Assembly: GCA_015039365.1 (NCBI GenBank)
Contig: WION01000002.1
Location: 62,001 to 126,000, forward strand
DNA: 64,000 bases
Source: Amanita rubescens
Taxonomy: Eukaryota; Basidiomycota; Agaricomycetes; Agaricales; Amanitaceae
Direction of reading: 5' to 3'
The position numbers and the translations under genes are program-made. A model generated the notes under the pieces. That model was given only the letters and a program-made list of their open reading frames with translations, was not told where the DNA came from and made no database searches. The number at the start of each line of letters is the position of its first letter. Within the stretch, counting starts at the first letter, position 1. Below, piece after piece: positions 35,330 to 45,485 of the stretch.

Positions 35330-35440
35330 TCCCATTGGGTCGGTAGCTACTGTTAGGTGCCCCAGTAGCATGTCGATCACGAGAATCGGGCGGAGATCCA
35401 TCCAAATCGCATACGAATCAGAATCTGCTGAGAATCTGCG
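35330..35440 (-). pseudogene. Relic of the 3' end of the disordered-protein gene at 43.5-45.0 kb
   Basis: The plus-strand stretch GTAGCATGTCGATCACGAGA...CATCCAAATCGCATACGAAT matches 43605-43680, the antisense of the C-terminal region RFRFMCDSDESPSVSRARHV. Only about 100 bases remain, with several changes, and no start or upstream part is adjacent. Confidence 0.65.
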
Positions 35441-35738
35441 CTCGATTTTGCTATCTTGCTACCGGGTTCTTGTGCAGCTCGCACTAATGTTTGTCTGGGA
35501 GCATACGGATAAGGTACTCATCTCAGATATCAATCACGACTCACGAGGTATGCATCTTCTTCCCTGAAATAGCAAAGAAGGTCCATTTTGTCTTCATATA
35601 TATAGTATAAGGCTCGTTGTATGAACTAGATAAGCGTCGGCTTACGCCGGCCGCGACCTTGCTTGCAGTTATTTTTATTGCATATGATGAAGTGTAACAA
35701 ATGAATTATAAAGTGATGTATACGTAGTAGGCTAATAA
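35441..35738. other. Spacer
   Basis: AT-rich; no gene seen. Confidence 0.3.
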
Positions 35739-36220
35739 TTACATTCTTCGCTTCCCTTTCTTTTTGTCGCTGACGGGTTCTTCGGCAGAAAATGTCGGAG
35801 AACGGTTTTGGCTGCGATTTTCTTCGGTTTGAAGTGAGGGAGATGGCTTGGTGTCTTCTGATGTGTTAGGTTGAAGAGCTTTTTCTTCAATTTTTGTTGC
35901 ACTTGTAGATGCGTGAGTTGTTGAGGTGTCAGCGTGAATGAGGTTGAGGCAGTGGGAGTGGCTCTGTTTAAGAATTTGTAAAAGGTCAGGAGGAAATGGG
36001 GAAAGTGTACGATTGTGTTGGATTTCTGGTCCCAGATGGAAAGCAACTGACATGAGTTCGATGAGGAGAACGCCTGATTCGGTAACTGATTTGCACGTTC
36101 CTTCGTTTTGCTCCGAACCAATGTCAATGCGGATGGATGTACAAGTTGGTAATGACGGTGAACCGAAACGTATAACTGTACGACGGTCACAGTTTCCTTA
36201 TTCCTATCACGGGAGCGTAT
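35739..36220 (-). CDS. Unrecognised protein, last exon
   Basis: A minus-strand frame reads CDRRTVIRFGSPSLPTCTSI, then RIDIGSEQNEGTCKSVTESG, MSVAFHLGPEIQHNRTLSPF and PPDLLQILKQSHSHCLNLIH, then a low-complexity tail (SATKIEEKALQPNTSED...) and a basic end KKKGKRRM. The first 100 residues look globular and the tail disordered. The frame begins after an in-frame stop near 36200, so at least one 5' exon is needed. An ATG frame at about 36240-36320 (MLNKFNDPLGRGAMSIIADD) may belong to it, but no donor gives the right phase. No family recognised. The longer overlapping frame 35732-36250 is judged a shadow. Confidence 0.45.
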
Positions 36221-36945
36221 GCGTTCACCGATTATTGATCTCAGGGACAAACAATATCATCTGCAATTATCGACATTGCACCTCTTCCTAGAGGATCATT
36301 GAACTTGTTTAACATGTATGTCGCGCTATCTCGTTGTCCTGATTGAGAACATATACAGCTCTACGAGACTTCAAAGAGGAGGTGTTGCTAAAGAAGCACG
36401 ATGAAAGCTTGCTGCGAGAAGATGACCGTCTAGAATGTATGGAGATGAGATAGCACCAATTAAGCACAGTACTGTGTATACGCATGTAGTGGACTACTGA
36501 CGTCTGATGAGGTCAGACTGATAAGACGGGCCGAAGCGCAATGGTGAGACAATTCAGATAAGATACGGGACGGTTTCCCACGATTTTGGGGGTGGAGAGA
36601 CGTTGCAAGCAAGGTAACAGGTTCGGGGCCTCAATTTGAAGCACCGATTGGTTGCCTGTGGCGGGCCGATGGACAGCACAAACCTATCACTTTCTGTTGA
36701 TTGATGGGGGAGCTTGCGACCCCATTGTTAATGGTGCCTACTTAAGCTAGTTGTGAGCATCACTTGCCTTTAATACTGTCGTCAAGCGGTGAGCTGGAGC
36801 TAAGTCTGCAGGTGGCCCCGTGATGATGACTGAGTGGAGTAATGCGGTCATGGTTGCCTTGCCCAAACGGTGTTGGACTTGATAGAATTTTTTGTCGGTG
36901 TACAAATACTATCAAACAACTGTGACATAAACGAGCACGCATACG
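36221..36945. other. Spacer, no gene resolved
   Basis: It may hold the 5' exon of the previous gene and the promoter of the AT-hook gene. Nothing else recognisable. Confidence 0.3.
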
Positions 36946-37997
36946 ATGTCCCAAACGCCCGAGAACACCACCAAACGCCCCGTTGGCCGGCCACGAGGAT
37001 CAAAAAATAAACCAGATGCTGGGATGAGGGGCAATCCAGTGGGACGACCGCGGAAAAGTCAGTCGGCGCCCACCGCTCGCGCTCGCACAGCTCAGGCTGG
37101 GTTGAGAACTGGTACGTGTTTGGGTTCTGTCACGCGTGGCTCGGCTGATCATAGAGGGGCACAAGAACCCTTGACTGCACTGCCAGAAACCAGCCCAGCC
37201 AATCCAGTCGTTATTTATGGTATGTCCCCGATCCCTCAGATGAGTCTTCACTATCCACTGACGAGCGCATTTGGACCGTAGTGCCAATTGTTGCCTCCTG
37301 CTGCTGCTGCTGCAGGGCATCCGAGTCTGCGCCCGCCGTGTCAAGCGCAAACACTCAACGAGACACCGATTCTTGCGTGGAATTGGGATCAGGCAAGACT
37401 GAGCCGACTGGTAAGTCTTTCACTCCGTGATCTGCAAGACACCCAGCTGAACCCAACGTTGGACGGCCTCTAGCCCCCGTCAAGCTCGCCCATCCAAAGG
37501 TACAGGCTAGTGGGGAAAAGGGATCGTTTTCGATCATCAGCGATGGTCATGGGGCCCCGACCGTAGTTCGTTCAGAATGTGAGTCGGGATTGCGTTCCAT
37601 TGACAATTGTTCTCTGGGATCATTGACAATGACTTCCCAACAAGCTGGGGAATCGGTACTTTACTATGCTCACAAACTTCAAAGCAGCCAGACGCCGATG
37701 CCGACGACAATATTCAAGTACGTTGACCCATCAAGACTTGTCAGTGCAGACCGATCGCAAGGCAAAGCTGGGAGCTCGAGGAAACGGGTACACTCTGAAA
37801 CTGACCAAGAAGCCGATCCTAGCGCTAAACGCCGTCGTGCACCCCGGACTTGTTTGAAGTGTAGGAGAATGGATTGTCCTGGGAGGTGGAAAGCAGACAA
37901 ATGCACGGTGAGCAATAGTTTATTCCTTCCACCCTCTGAATTGCTCGTCTCAGCGCTACAGTATTCGCAGGATTCCTGTACGGCTTCTACGCCTTAG
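36946..37997 (+). CDS. AT-hook protein with C-terminal Cys cluster
   Basis: Five exons (36946-37111, 37187-37219, 37282-37410, 37447-37907, 37971-37997) give 271 residues. Two AT-hook motifs (KRPVGRPRGSKNKP and GNPVGRPRKS) near the N-terminus predict minor-groove binding to AT-rich DNA, and a weaker third (VGRPLAP) follows. The middle is polar and disordered. The end has a basic patch (KRRRAP) and a Cys motif, CLKC-x4-CPG-x6-C, possibly zinc-binding. Intron 3 is only 36 nt (37411-37446), unusually short; intron 4 is 63 nt and stop-free, so an ORF reads through it. Similar AT-hook plus Cys-cluster proteins recur in agaricomycete genomes, some linked to transposons. Nuclear DNA binding is inferred. 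Confidence 0.65.
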
Positions 37998-38494
37998 GTA
38001 TCATCCCAATTGGCAACGAGAGAGGTATCGAGTGGGGGCGGATGAGCTTTAGCTCGACATATAGTTAGAAAACCCAACCAACCAAGCACGGCTGACAAAC
38101 CTGATGACTCTCTAGCTGCCTGTAAAGTATCATTTTCAACAAAGATATTTGGCATCCGCCATTGGTAGCTGCCCTTGGGTTTCACTGTCTCTAGATCCAT
38201 GTGACTATCGACGAGCAGCGGTGTCTGTTCTTTGCCAGCATCCCTTACTTCCCGTATTTGACGTTCGACTCCCAGATTCTCCGTTATGATACGACAGGCA
38301 TGAACGTTCGCAACAGACGGTGGCGTGACTACTCCCGTTGTGCTGGCTTTAGCTCTTGGAACATCCCAAGTCACTCCAACGGCACAATTTGCCATATTAC
38401 CGCCATCCACCAAGCTGATAACCAAGATGTTATTAATATCACCTTCGATATAGGGTTCCTCAGTCGGGGTCAAGCCAATTGGCTCGTACTGCAT
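37994..38494 (-). CDS. Possible hypothetical protein (166 residues), strand uncertain
   Basis: The minus-strand frame (MQYEPIGLTPTEEPYIEGDI...) is long and protein-like, but a plus-strand frame of similar length (38201-38653) overlaps it. The plus-strand frame leads into the kinase relic and could be its decayed 5' part. Its stop overlaps the AT-hook gene's stop by four bases. No domain recognised on either strand. Confidence 0.3.
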   Translation of the reverse strand: MQYEPIGLTPTEEPYIEGDINNILVISLVDGGNMANCAVGVTWDVPRAKASTTGVVTPPSVANVHACRIITENLGVERQIREVRDAGKEQTPLLVDSHMDLETVKPKGSYQWRMPNIFVENDTLQAARESSGLSAVLGWLGFLTICRAKAHPPPLDTSLVANWDDT

Positions 38495-38639
38495 ATTGAA
38501 TGCGCTCTCCGAGAGGCACAGTCCACTTCGCCGGCGCCGTTTTTCACCTCCCCCACGGCTGCAGCTCCAACTTCATCTTGCAGCGATTACGACGGTCGCT
38601 CTCTCGATATCCGGCATTGCGTCTATACCTGTCGGAAGC

Positions 38640-39040
38640 TGTGGTCGATGTGAATAATCCCTCAGTAAGCAGCTAGCTGATATTATCGCTCAGCTACACG
38701 CAATGCCGCACTCGACGACTCCTGGCCCACTTAATCCTAGCCCTGGATCGAGATGTGAAGGACGGTGGTTCACCATCTATGATGCCGGGCCGTTTCGATC
38801 GCACCACGATCTCGCAACGTGCTAAATCAGAAGCTGTCAATCGCGAGAAGAGGTGGCAGGGATATGTCTGCTCGCCCAATGTTCAATGACACCAGTTGCC
38901 TTCCATCAGGATCTTGCCGCGAGGAATCTCATCTTCGACGATAACGGCGATCTATGGGTAATTGATTGGGAACTTGCAAGGGATACAGCTGGCGTTCCCA
39001 AAATGCCAGTTCCTAAGGGGGTAAATGGATTGTTGTCCCT
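38640..39040 (+). pseudogene. APH/choline-kinase-like protein kinase relic
   Basis: Family-typical pieces occur in order but in shifting frames: QLADIIAQLHAMPHSTTPGP, CEGRWFTIYDAGPFRSHHDL, then NQKLSIARRGGRDMSARPMF in the next frame, then back to AFHQDLAARNLIFDDNGDLW and VIDWELA. The HxDLxxRN catalytic loop and the metal-binding IDWE motif are recognisable. Frame shifts at about 38660, 38818 (TG for TGG) and 38895 have no introns to explain them, and the C-terminal lobe is missing. Intact members are common, uncharacterised agaricomycete phosphotransferase-like proteins. Confidence 0.75.
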
Positions 39041-39923
39041 CTCAAAGACCCGACACCGGTACTGTGCAGTCGGAAGAGGTGATGACACCAAAAGCCAGTC
39101 CTGAAATGCGAATTTGATACGAGAGCAGCCAATAAGCGCTGGAGGAAATGATGCTTTCGCTTGTGCTGTTCACCGCGTATGTGATGTGCGTGCATGACTG
39201 CACAAACGGTGATAAAATAAGCTGCTTGCAATAGTTTAGCTGGATTTTATAGTACTTGTTCGTTGATCTTGCTGGCATTCAAGTTAAACTACTAAAGAAA
39301 AGTCGATGCACCCTGCCTCTGCCTCTTCAATGTTCTCCTCTTCATTTTCGTATTTGGAATGTATTGCATGCAAACATCTACGGTTTGATTGTCTCACAAA
39401 GTCATGGTGAATTTGCTAACTTTCAACATATATATTGAGATATAATGGAGCAGCAGAACCGTTCACATGTGCAGCGGATCTAGGGGGGTGGGTTGATCGT
39501 GTGACTGGGAGAAAACCACACGAACACACGATGGAAAAATATCGAGCGAAAATGGAACATTAACCCAAACATGTAGCATGGTAGTCAAGCAATGTTGCAG
39601 GTAAAGTCTGTTCACAGGGTCCCGGGCCCAAGAAACTGGTGATTTCATCGTCGTCGGCCATTTCAATATTGAACACAGCGACCGTTCCACCATGCTCCGC
39701 AAAGCATATCTAGCTGCGGGAGAGACCTACGTAGATAAAAGACATTAGCGTAGATCCAGCGACATTGGTCTCTGGATTACCGTCGACGATGTTCCAATCA
39801 CGAGGCAGCAAAGGTCTGCACTATCCACAACCTGGTTTATTTCTCGAAGATGGTGCAGGATCTCAAACCATGCGTGGGCGAAGACCGCCGTAATTGTTAC
39901 AGTCCTCGACCGAAATCATGTCT
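39041..39923. other. No gene seen
   Basis: About 880 bases of low-information sequence; the short frames at 39463-39702 and 39256-39438 have no recognisable content. Confidence 0.35.
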
Positions 39924-40130
39924 TCAAGTTCCCCCTTCACCGGGTTCGATGGAAGGCCCCTGTCCCGGGAAAGCACCGGCATCGTTGTGCTCACGGAGAC
40001 CACACCGAATACAAAGTGTGTCTAATAAACGGGATCCGGTGGCGAGCTCAAATTGAAGCGATGAATGTTGAATTGCCCACATTGCATGTACCTCAAAGTG
40101 CCACTGTTGCAACGGCTAGAATTCCTGCTC
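39924..40130 (-). pseudogene. Relic of the disordered-protein gene (central part)
   Basis: The minus-strand reading QQWHFEVHAMWAIQHSSLQF parallels QQYFEIQAAWAIQHPPLFEL in the gene at 43.5-45.0 kb, and the nucleotide match runs from GATCCGGT through TGAATTGCCCA to GTTGCAAC. Beyond about 40 codons the resemblance fades. No start and no further exons. Confidence 0.65.
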
Positions 40131-40376
40131 CTGCTCTATGTGCCACCCGTTCTGCGTGTGCATGAGTTCGATACAGAAACACAGAAGAGCGGTTCCGCCG
40201 TTTGGATCAAAGAACATGACACGATCGGGCGAACGGGTTATATAAGCTAACCCATCCAGCACTTTAGACCGTGACGCTGCTTCACGCTCACGCTGCCATA
40301 TCACAATCCACCCATCTCTACGCATATAATATATCAAGGGTCCAAGCACGAGGAACGTGCATTGGAGCTAACAGGT
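40131..40376. other. Upstream of F-box E
   Basis: Presumed promoter; no gene seen. Confidence 0.35.
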
Positions 40377-41840
40377 ATGGATGGCTCGGGGTATTGTAAG
40401 TGTGGCCTCTGCGCCATAATAACGTCCTTTGATTACTTGGTAGGCGACGCAAAATTGAAGCGTCAGAAGCTCTGTCAAGAGACCGAAGGATTACAATATG
40501 TGGCAAGCGGCACGATGCAACAACCCAGCAAGGACACATCACATTTTCCCATCAATCGACTTCCCCGAGACGTCCTTGCAGAGATATTCGTCCAATGTCT
40601 ACCGGAAGTTATACTATGGCCTAGAATTTCCAATGTAGGCTATTCAACCAAAAAAGTTGCTCCTCTCTTGCTCTGCAATGTTTGCTCTTCGTGGCGTGCA
40701 CTGGCACTCTCTATACCGCGTCTGTGGCAAGACTTATTTTTAACTTTTACAAAGACGATGCCAAAGTCAAAGTTGGCAACGGAGGAAACTATTGCTATGA
40801 CCCACGTTTGGATCAAACGATCAGGAGAGCTCCCCCTGACGTTGAGGTTGTATGTATGCTCAGGTGGCGGCTCCCAGACACTATATGAAGCTCTCTTGAA
40901 CGCAATCACCAGCTACACATCGAGATGGGAGCATGTCGAATTTAGATTTGTTCCCTCTCCTATCGCTTCACTTCAACTTGGAAATATGCCTTATCTGCGC
41001 ACCATCAGCATGTTCGCCGTTCCTAATGATATCCAACCCCCCTTCGACATGTGCCCCAAGCTAGCCAGGATATGTGACTGGTATTTCGGGCGCACCATAT
41101 CCTCGGTCCACCTCCCATGGCACCAACTGACACATATTCGTCTGAGTCGTCCCATACCAACCCGGGAAATGTTCTTTGTCATCCAATCCTGTTCAAAGCT
41201 GACGGTCCTCGAAGTCGTGTTACAGGATGATGTTCATGAATCTTCGTCATACGAAATGGTCATAAACAGAAGCTTGCGGGAACTGCAGCTCCGTGTCTCC
41301 GAAATTCGTAACCCACTTCTCGAAAGACTCACATTACCTGCCTTGACCAACATTTCTTTCGATCTCACATTCAACCAAACTCCGATGCCTGATTTTCAGG
41401 GGGAGCTCATGCGCTTCCTATCTAGGTCCAAATGCAAATTAAACCGATTGGTCCTTGAAGATTGTGGTCTTGATGATGTAGAGCTCCTTGAATGTCTCGA
41501 ACAAGACAGTTGCGCAAGTCTCACGGATCTGCGAATATCAAATACAGACAATGGGCCTATGTTCACGGACGCTGTTCTTATACCTCTCACGGACATACCA
41601 TCGGCAGAAAATGATGTGCTTTTACCCAAACTAACACACCTTTCGCTGGAGTTTTGCTTCGGTGGTTCACCAAGCAGATTTGGTACGATGATCTTGTCGC
41701 GCCGTATTCCGATCCACAAGCAAGATCAGCTTCGGCATTTGGACATTCACTACATAAAACTCGATGAACGGGATATTTACCTCCTTCAGTTAGCGGAGAG
41801 CCTGGGATTAGAGGCCAAGTTCGATGTTGAAGAAGAATAG
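40377..41840 (+). CDS. F-box/LRR-like protein, copy E
   Basis: Exon 1 (40377-40395, ATG GAT GGC TCG GGG TAT T) joins exon 2 (40444-41840) over a GTAAGT...TTGGTAG intron; 471 residues, starting MDGSGYCDAKLKRQKLCQET. The F-box is intact (INRLPRDVLAEIFVQCLPEV...LCNVCSSWRALALSIPRLW), with LRR-like segments CPKLARICDWYF, CSKLTVLEVVL, LPALTNISFDL and LPKLTHLSLEFCFGG. It is the most diverged of the complete copies but keeps the phase-1 intron position. Presumed SCF adaptor of unknown target. Confidence 0.87.
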   Translation: MDGSGYCKCGLCAIITSFDYLVGDAKLKRQKLCQETEGLQYVASGTMQQPSKDTSHFPINRLPRDVLAEIFVQCLPEVILWPRISNVGYSTKKVAPLLLCNVCSSWRALALSIPRLWQDLFLTFTKTMPKSKLATEETIAMTHVWIKRSGELPLTLRLYVCSGGGSQTLYEALLNAITSYTSRWEHVEFRFVPSPIASLQLGNMPYLRTISMFAVPNDIQPPFDMCPKLARICDWYFGRTISSVHLPWHQLTHIRLSRPIPTREMFFVIQSCSKLTVLEVVLQDDVHESSSYEMVINRSLRELQLRVSEIRNPLLERLTLPALTNISFDLTFNQTPMPDFQGELMRFLSRSKCKLNRLVLEDCGLDDVELLECLEQDSCASLTDLRISNTDNGPMFTDAVLIPLTDIPSAENDVLLPKLTHLSLEFCFGGSPSRFGTMILSRRIPIHKQDQLRHLDIHYIKLDERDIYLLQLAESLGLEAKFDVEEE

Positions 41841-42247
41841 ACTTTACCTCTAGCTGGCATATTATTCCCTCAAAAATCAGATGTGTAAATGTTTTCAACT
41901 CGTAATTCCGAGGCCGAGAACGAAGTTTGAAGGTCTCGGTTTATTTCAAGGTAGCAGCTTTAATGCTAATACACTTTGCCATTACAATGACCATCGAGGC
42001 CGATATGACGGTCGCTGATGGACGCGTACAGTGTACGTGCTATATCAGTGGGAACCTCTTCTCTCGTCCACTTACCTGTTAACCTGTCAAATACCGCTAA
42101 CGCGTCCAAAAGATATGCTCCGCGTCAACATTCATTCCATGAATAGATTGGAGAATTTGATTATGTCGCTATTGTACGTCAGGAATCACCTGGAATCACC
42201 CGCTGCCACTGGATTAACGTGCATATCATGATGACGACATTTAGTTC
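41841..42247. other. No gene seen
   Basis: Spacer between F-box E and the peroxidase relic; any 5' exons of the relic would lie here but could not be recognised. Confidence 0.3.
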
Positions 42248-43082
42248 CGCTGCGCATATCCAGCGCTTCACGCTCTTGCTGATCATGGTGCGGATTATAA
42301 CACGTTCAGCGACTCCCCGCTGATTAGTTTTACTCAAGGATTACTTCCTCAGGATGGCCGTAACATCTCTTTCAAAGAAATGGGCAAACAATGCCGCGAT
42401 GTCTATAGCTTTTCTCCATCCTTCTGCTATTTGTTCCCAATTATGCCGCCAACATGTTGAACAAGAGTTACAGCAAGGATACTTTCGATCTGGAAGAGAC
42501 CGGTTTGCACAACGGCATTGAACACGATGCATCTCTACACGTAAGTTTATTTTCAACGTACTTCCGAGCGTCTTAGCATAGCCGGTGATAACTAGGTCTT
42601 GATTATGCATTTGACAAGGGTCAGGGAAAACCACACCTTCCTTACATTCGTGAACTGCTCGATTGTGCTTCAGGGAAGGACAAAGAGGGGAATGTACTGT
42701 TTACTTCGGAAGATCTGGCCGCGAAGCGCTGCGTTGATTCCCGTGCATCAAATCCAGAATTCAGTCTCAACCTCAACCACAGAGTGTTCTCGGGTACAAA
42801 GTAAGGACGGACCAATTTCATCTACCATCATCCGTCTCAATGTCATATAGCACCTGCACCTTGTTGACTAACTTCGGCGGACGGCTAAAGGATATTGAGA
42901 TCATACTGACGGAGGAACGTATCCCGGAAGGATGGGAACCCAGAATCAGGGAGCAGTATGGGTTGACGTTTTCGGCATTTAATACTTCTGTGATTCCTCT
43001 CGAGTTTCAAACAAGCGGACTTGTCAAGACTGAGGAAGTGAAGGCTGTGAATCAAGACCAGAACCAGAACCAGATGGAATAA
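42248..43082 (+). pseudogene. Heme-thiolate (UPO/HTP-type) peroxidase relic
   Basis: Four blocks follow basidiomycete unspecific-peroxygenase-like proteins: to 42287 (YPALHALADHG), 42339-42540 (DGRNISFKEMGKQCRDVYSF then NYAANMLNKSYSKDTFDLEE and HNGIEHDASL), 42596-42800 (LDYAFDKGQGKPHLPYIREL through LNLNHRVFSGT) and 42851-43082 (CTLLTNFGGRLKDIEIILTE...). Intron positions look genuine (GTAAG donors, TAG acceptors). In block 2 one base is missing before AATTATGCC, and another is missing at the end of block 2 for the next join. The heme-ligand motif, normally PCP, reads C-A-Y-P. There is no start or signal peptide. The acid-base EHD motif remains. Probably a recent pseudogene. Confidence 0.75.
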
Positions 43083-43524
43083 AGGTACCGGTTACACCTA
43101 TTCATGTACCTACACCTCTTGCCTTTTACTGATTCTTGACGATACTTGTTGGTCTTGCCTTATGTACCATATGGGTCAATGAAAATCGATGAAATGAACT
43201 TACAAGCAATACTTTCACCATATATTTTGTTATCTAGCATATTCGTCGATGAGCACTTGAGCCTGCAGGATATTTGATTCATTTAGTGTTCAATGGAATT
43301 CACATTTGTCGAGCAAAAGGTGGCCATGGTGTCAGGTTAAACGTTTACTGGTTAACATTAACGTGCGAACGGAGAAAACAACATGTTTTGGGGCACAACA
43401 AATAGCATACATAGATTGGTACTCATACGACATGATAGCATAGAGGGTAGATTAATAGGGTATAGATACGAATACATTACCGATATCATCTTCGTAAAAT
43501 ATAAGTAGAGAACGAAGAGTCTTT
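43083..43524. other. Convergent 3' space
   Basis: No gene seen; 3' flanks of the peroxidase relic and the disordered-protein gene. Confidence 0.35.
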
Positions 43525-44994
43525 TTAATGCCTTGTGTTGCAAAAGTCGGAGCCGCCGGAGTGAAGCCGACCACTATTAGGCCGGCGGGTTACCGTTGGC
43601 TGCCCTGCGTAGCCAGTAACATGTCGAGCACGAGAAACGGATGGAGATTCATCCGAATCGCACATGAATCTGAATCTGATCCCGTCCCTCTCTTTGTCCT
43701 GCAGTTCCCGAGGTGCGGGCTCTGCCCACATGGGAAACGCTCCAATCCGCCTGTTCTGCTTTAGTTCCTCCTTTTTTCTCTCTGCAATCTCTTCAGCGCT
43801 GCGAGACTTTGGCTTATCCTCCTGCAGCGGTCGTGATTCCCGCACCGACGGATCCAATCTTTGTGTCCGCTGGAGAGGAGAGGCAAATCTTGGATCACGG
43901 GTGATAACCTCGTGATTCGTGTACACTGTCGTTTGACCCATGTCATCCTCCTCGTAAACGGGACGACTATCAATCGCCGATTCCTGCCTATCATGATTGT
44001 CAGGGAAGACGAGATCCGGTTGTTTGCCATTGTCGAGCTCGAAAAGCGGCGGATGTTGGATTGCCCATGCGGCTTGTATCTCGAAGTATTGTTGTCCCCA
44101 ATACTCCGCTTGATATTGCGCATGCTCTAACTCTTGGGCGTAGTCTCTGGTATATGAATGAGACCAAAGTATATCAGTATCGCTGGATGTAGGAGTGGCT
44201 GGGCACGCCGCGGATGAGGACGAAGACCACGAAGAGGTGGAAGAATCAGAGGAAAAAGACCATCGGTTTGTGGACGGGGTCGGAGAACGTGCTGGGCGTG
44301 CACGCCTGGTCGATGGAGGAACATATGATGAACTCTCTGGGGAGCGACGGTTCGTGTATCTAGGGTGATACTCCTCGTCCGCTCTGACGTAGGATGAAGA
44401 CTTGACCGAGGCACTTCTATGTCCCTTGTACCGTTCATCCTGAGCCGATTTTGGAGAACGAGGTGTCCGATGGGGCCGACGTGGAGGGAAGATCATGCTT
44501 GGTGGAGACATGCAAACACGGGAGGATGTTTCGGGCTCCGTTGACCTAACATGGCGTGAACCTCTCCGTCGTTCGTCTTGGTTTGTTTGAGACAGAGAAG
44601 GAAACGTATATTTCGACGCTTCATCTCGTCGCCTTCCAAACGAGCTGATGTTTGGTAGCATTGACACACGCTGCCTCTCTGATCTCCATGGCTCCTGTTG
44701 CTGATACTTCTGTCGAGCAGAGGATTGTTGGATATTTGATCTGAACCGAGGAGCCCGTCTCAAATGCGCGTCGCAAGGATTTGGAGGTCGTGTTATACGC
44801 TCAGGGACAGGTGTGCCTAGTCTTGAATAATGGCGCACTGTTTTTTCAATATGTCGCGAAGCCGTCGGCTGGAGGTGACGCGATTGTGAGCAAGGAAATC
44901 CTGGACCAGCTGATCGTGGCCACTTACGTGATATAGTGTAAAATGACCAGCAATCGAGCATCCGCTTGCAGATGCCATTTGAAATGTGATACAA
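43525..44994 (-). CDS. Low-complexity Ser/Arg/Pro-rich protein, unknown function
   Basis: One open frame of up to 489 residues, rich in R, S, P and E and mostly disordered: repeated SRHxxR and PPRRPHRTPRSP segments, a Ser run (SSDSSTSSWSSSSSAACPA), then a more ordered helix-like stretch (EYWGQQYFEIQAAWAIQHPP) and a charged coiled segment (SAEEIAERKKEELKQNRRIG). The true start may be downstream of 44994: a 36-nt in-frame GTAAGT...CCAG segment at about 44896-44931 could be an intron. No known domain. Parts recur as relics at 35.3 and 39.9-40.1 kb, so this is a member of a scattered family. Confidence 0.55.
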   Translation of the reverse strand: MYHISNGICKRMLDCWSFYTISRKWPRSAGPGFPCSQSRHLQPTASRHIEKTVRHYSRLGTPVPERITRPPNPCDAHLRRAPRFRSNIQQSSARQKYQQQEPWRSERQRVSMLPNISSFGRRRDEASKYTFPSLSQTNQDERRRGSRHVRSTEPETSSRVCMSPPSMIFPPRRPHRTPRSPKSAQDERYKGHRSASVKSSSYVRADEEYHPRYTNRRSPESSSYVPPSTRRARPARSPTPSTNRWSFSSDSSTSSWSSSSSAACPATPTSSDTDILWSHSYTRDYAQELEHAQYQAEYWGQQYFEIQAAWAIQHPPLFELDNGKQPDLVFPDNHDRQESAIDSRPVYEEDDMGQTTVYTNHEVITRDPRFASPLQRTQRLDPSVRESRPLQEDKPKSRSAEEIAERKKEELKQNRRIGAFPMWAEPAPRELQDKERDGIRFRFMCDSDESPSVSRARHVTGYAGQPTVTRRPNSGRLHSGGSDFCNTRH

Positions 44995-45485
44995 TAGAAA
45001 CGCCTTGCGTGTTGATGTGAAGGGTTGGTCCTGCCAGAGTCGTACTATGGGTTACCGGCCCTTGAGCTTGGTCTGTGGGTGACGGAGACGTAAAGAGAAA
45101 CGTGGTGCTAGAGATTAAAGGTTAAGCTCATGGCATTTCGTGTATTTATAAGAGGAATCGCACTTCGCAATCAGTTGCGCTCATGTCTCGACGCCAACAC
45201 AAAAGCTGGTATAACAATAAGTTTCTTCCGGTCCGGAGGTTTTGCCGTGACCGAACAAAAGAGAAGTGTCACATCCCTGTTCCCACAGTTGTCGCGTCAT
45301 TACATCGAGTCAGTGGTATTTGAGGACAGGATTTCAGAACTAAGTACTAAGGGACGGTAGTAGAGCAAGTGGAATGTTATCCAGGGCGTCAAGCAAGGTG
45401 CCAACCATCAGTATAGATGCAGTACATGTCGCAGCCTTGAGCTCGACATTTCATGTCACAGTCCAACGGACACCGCCGTAAACTT
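44995..45485. other. No gene supported
   Basis: A plus-strand frame at 45130-45360 (MAFRVFIRGIAL...) has no recognisable content and no introns; I treat it as chance. Confidence 0.3.
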
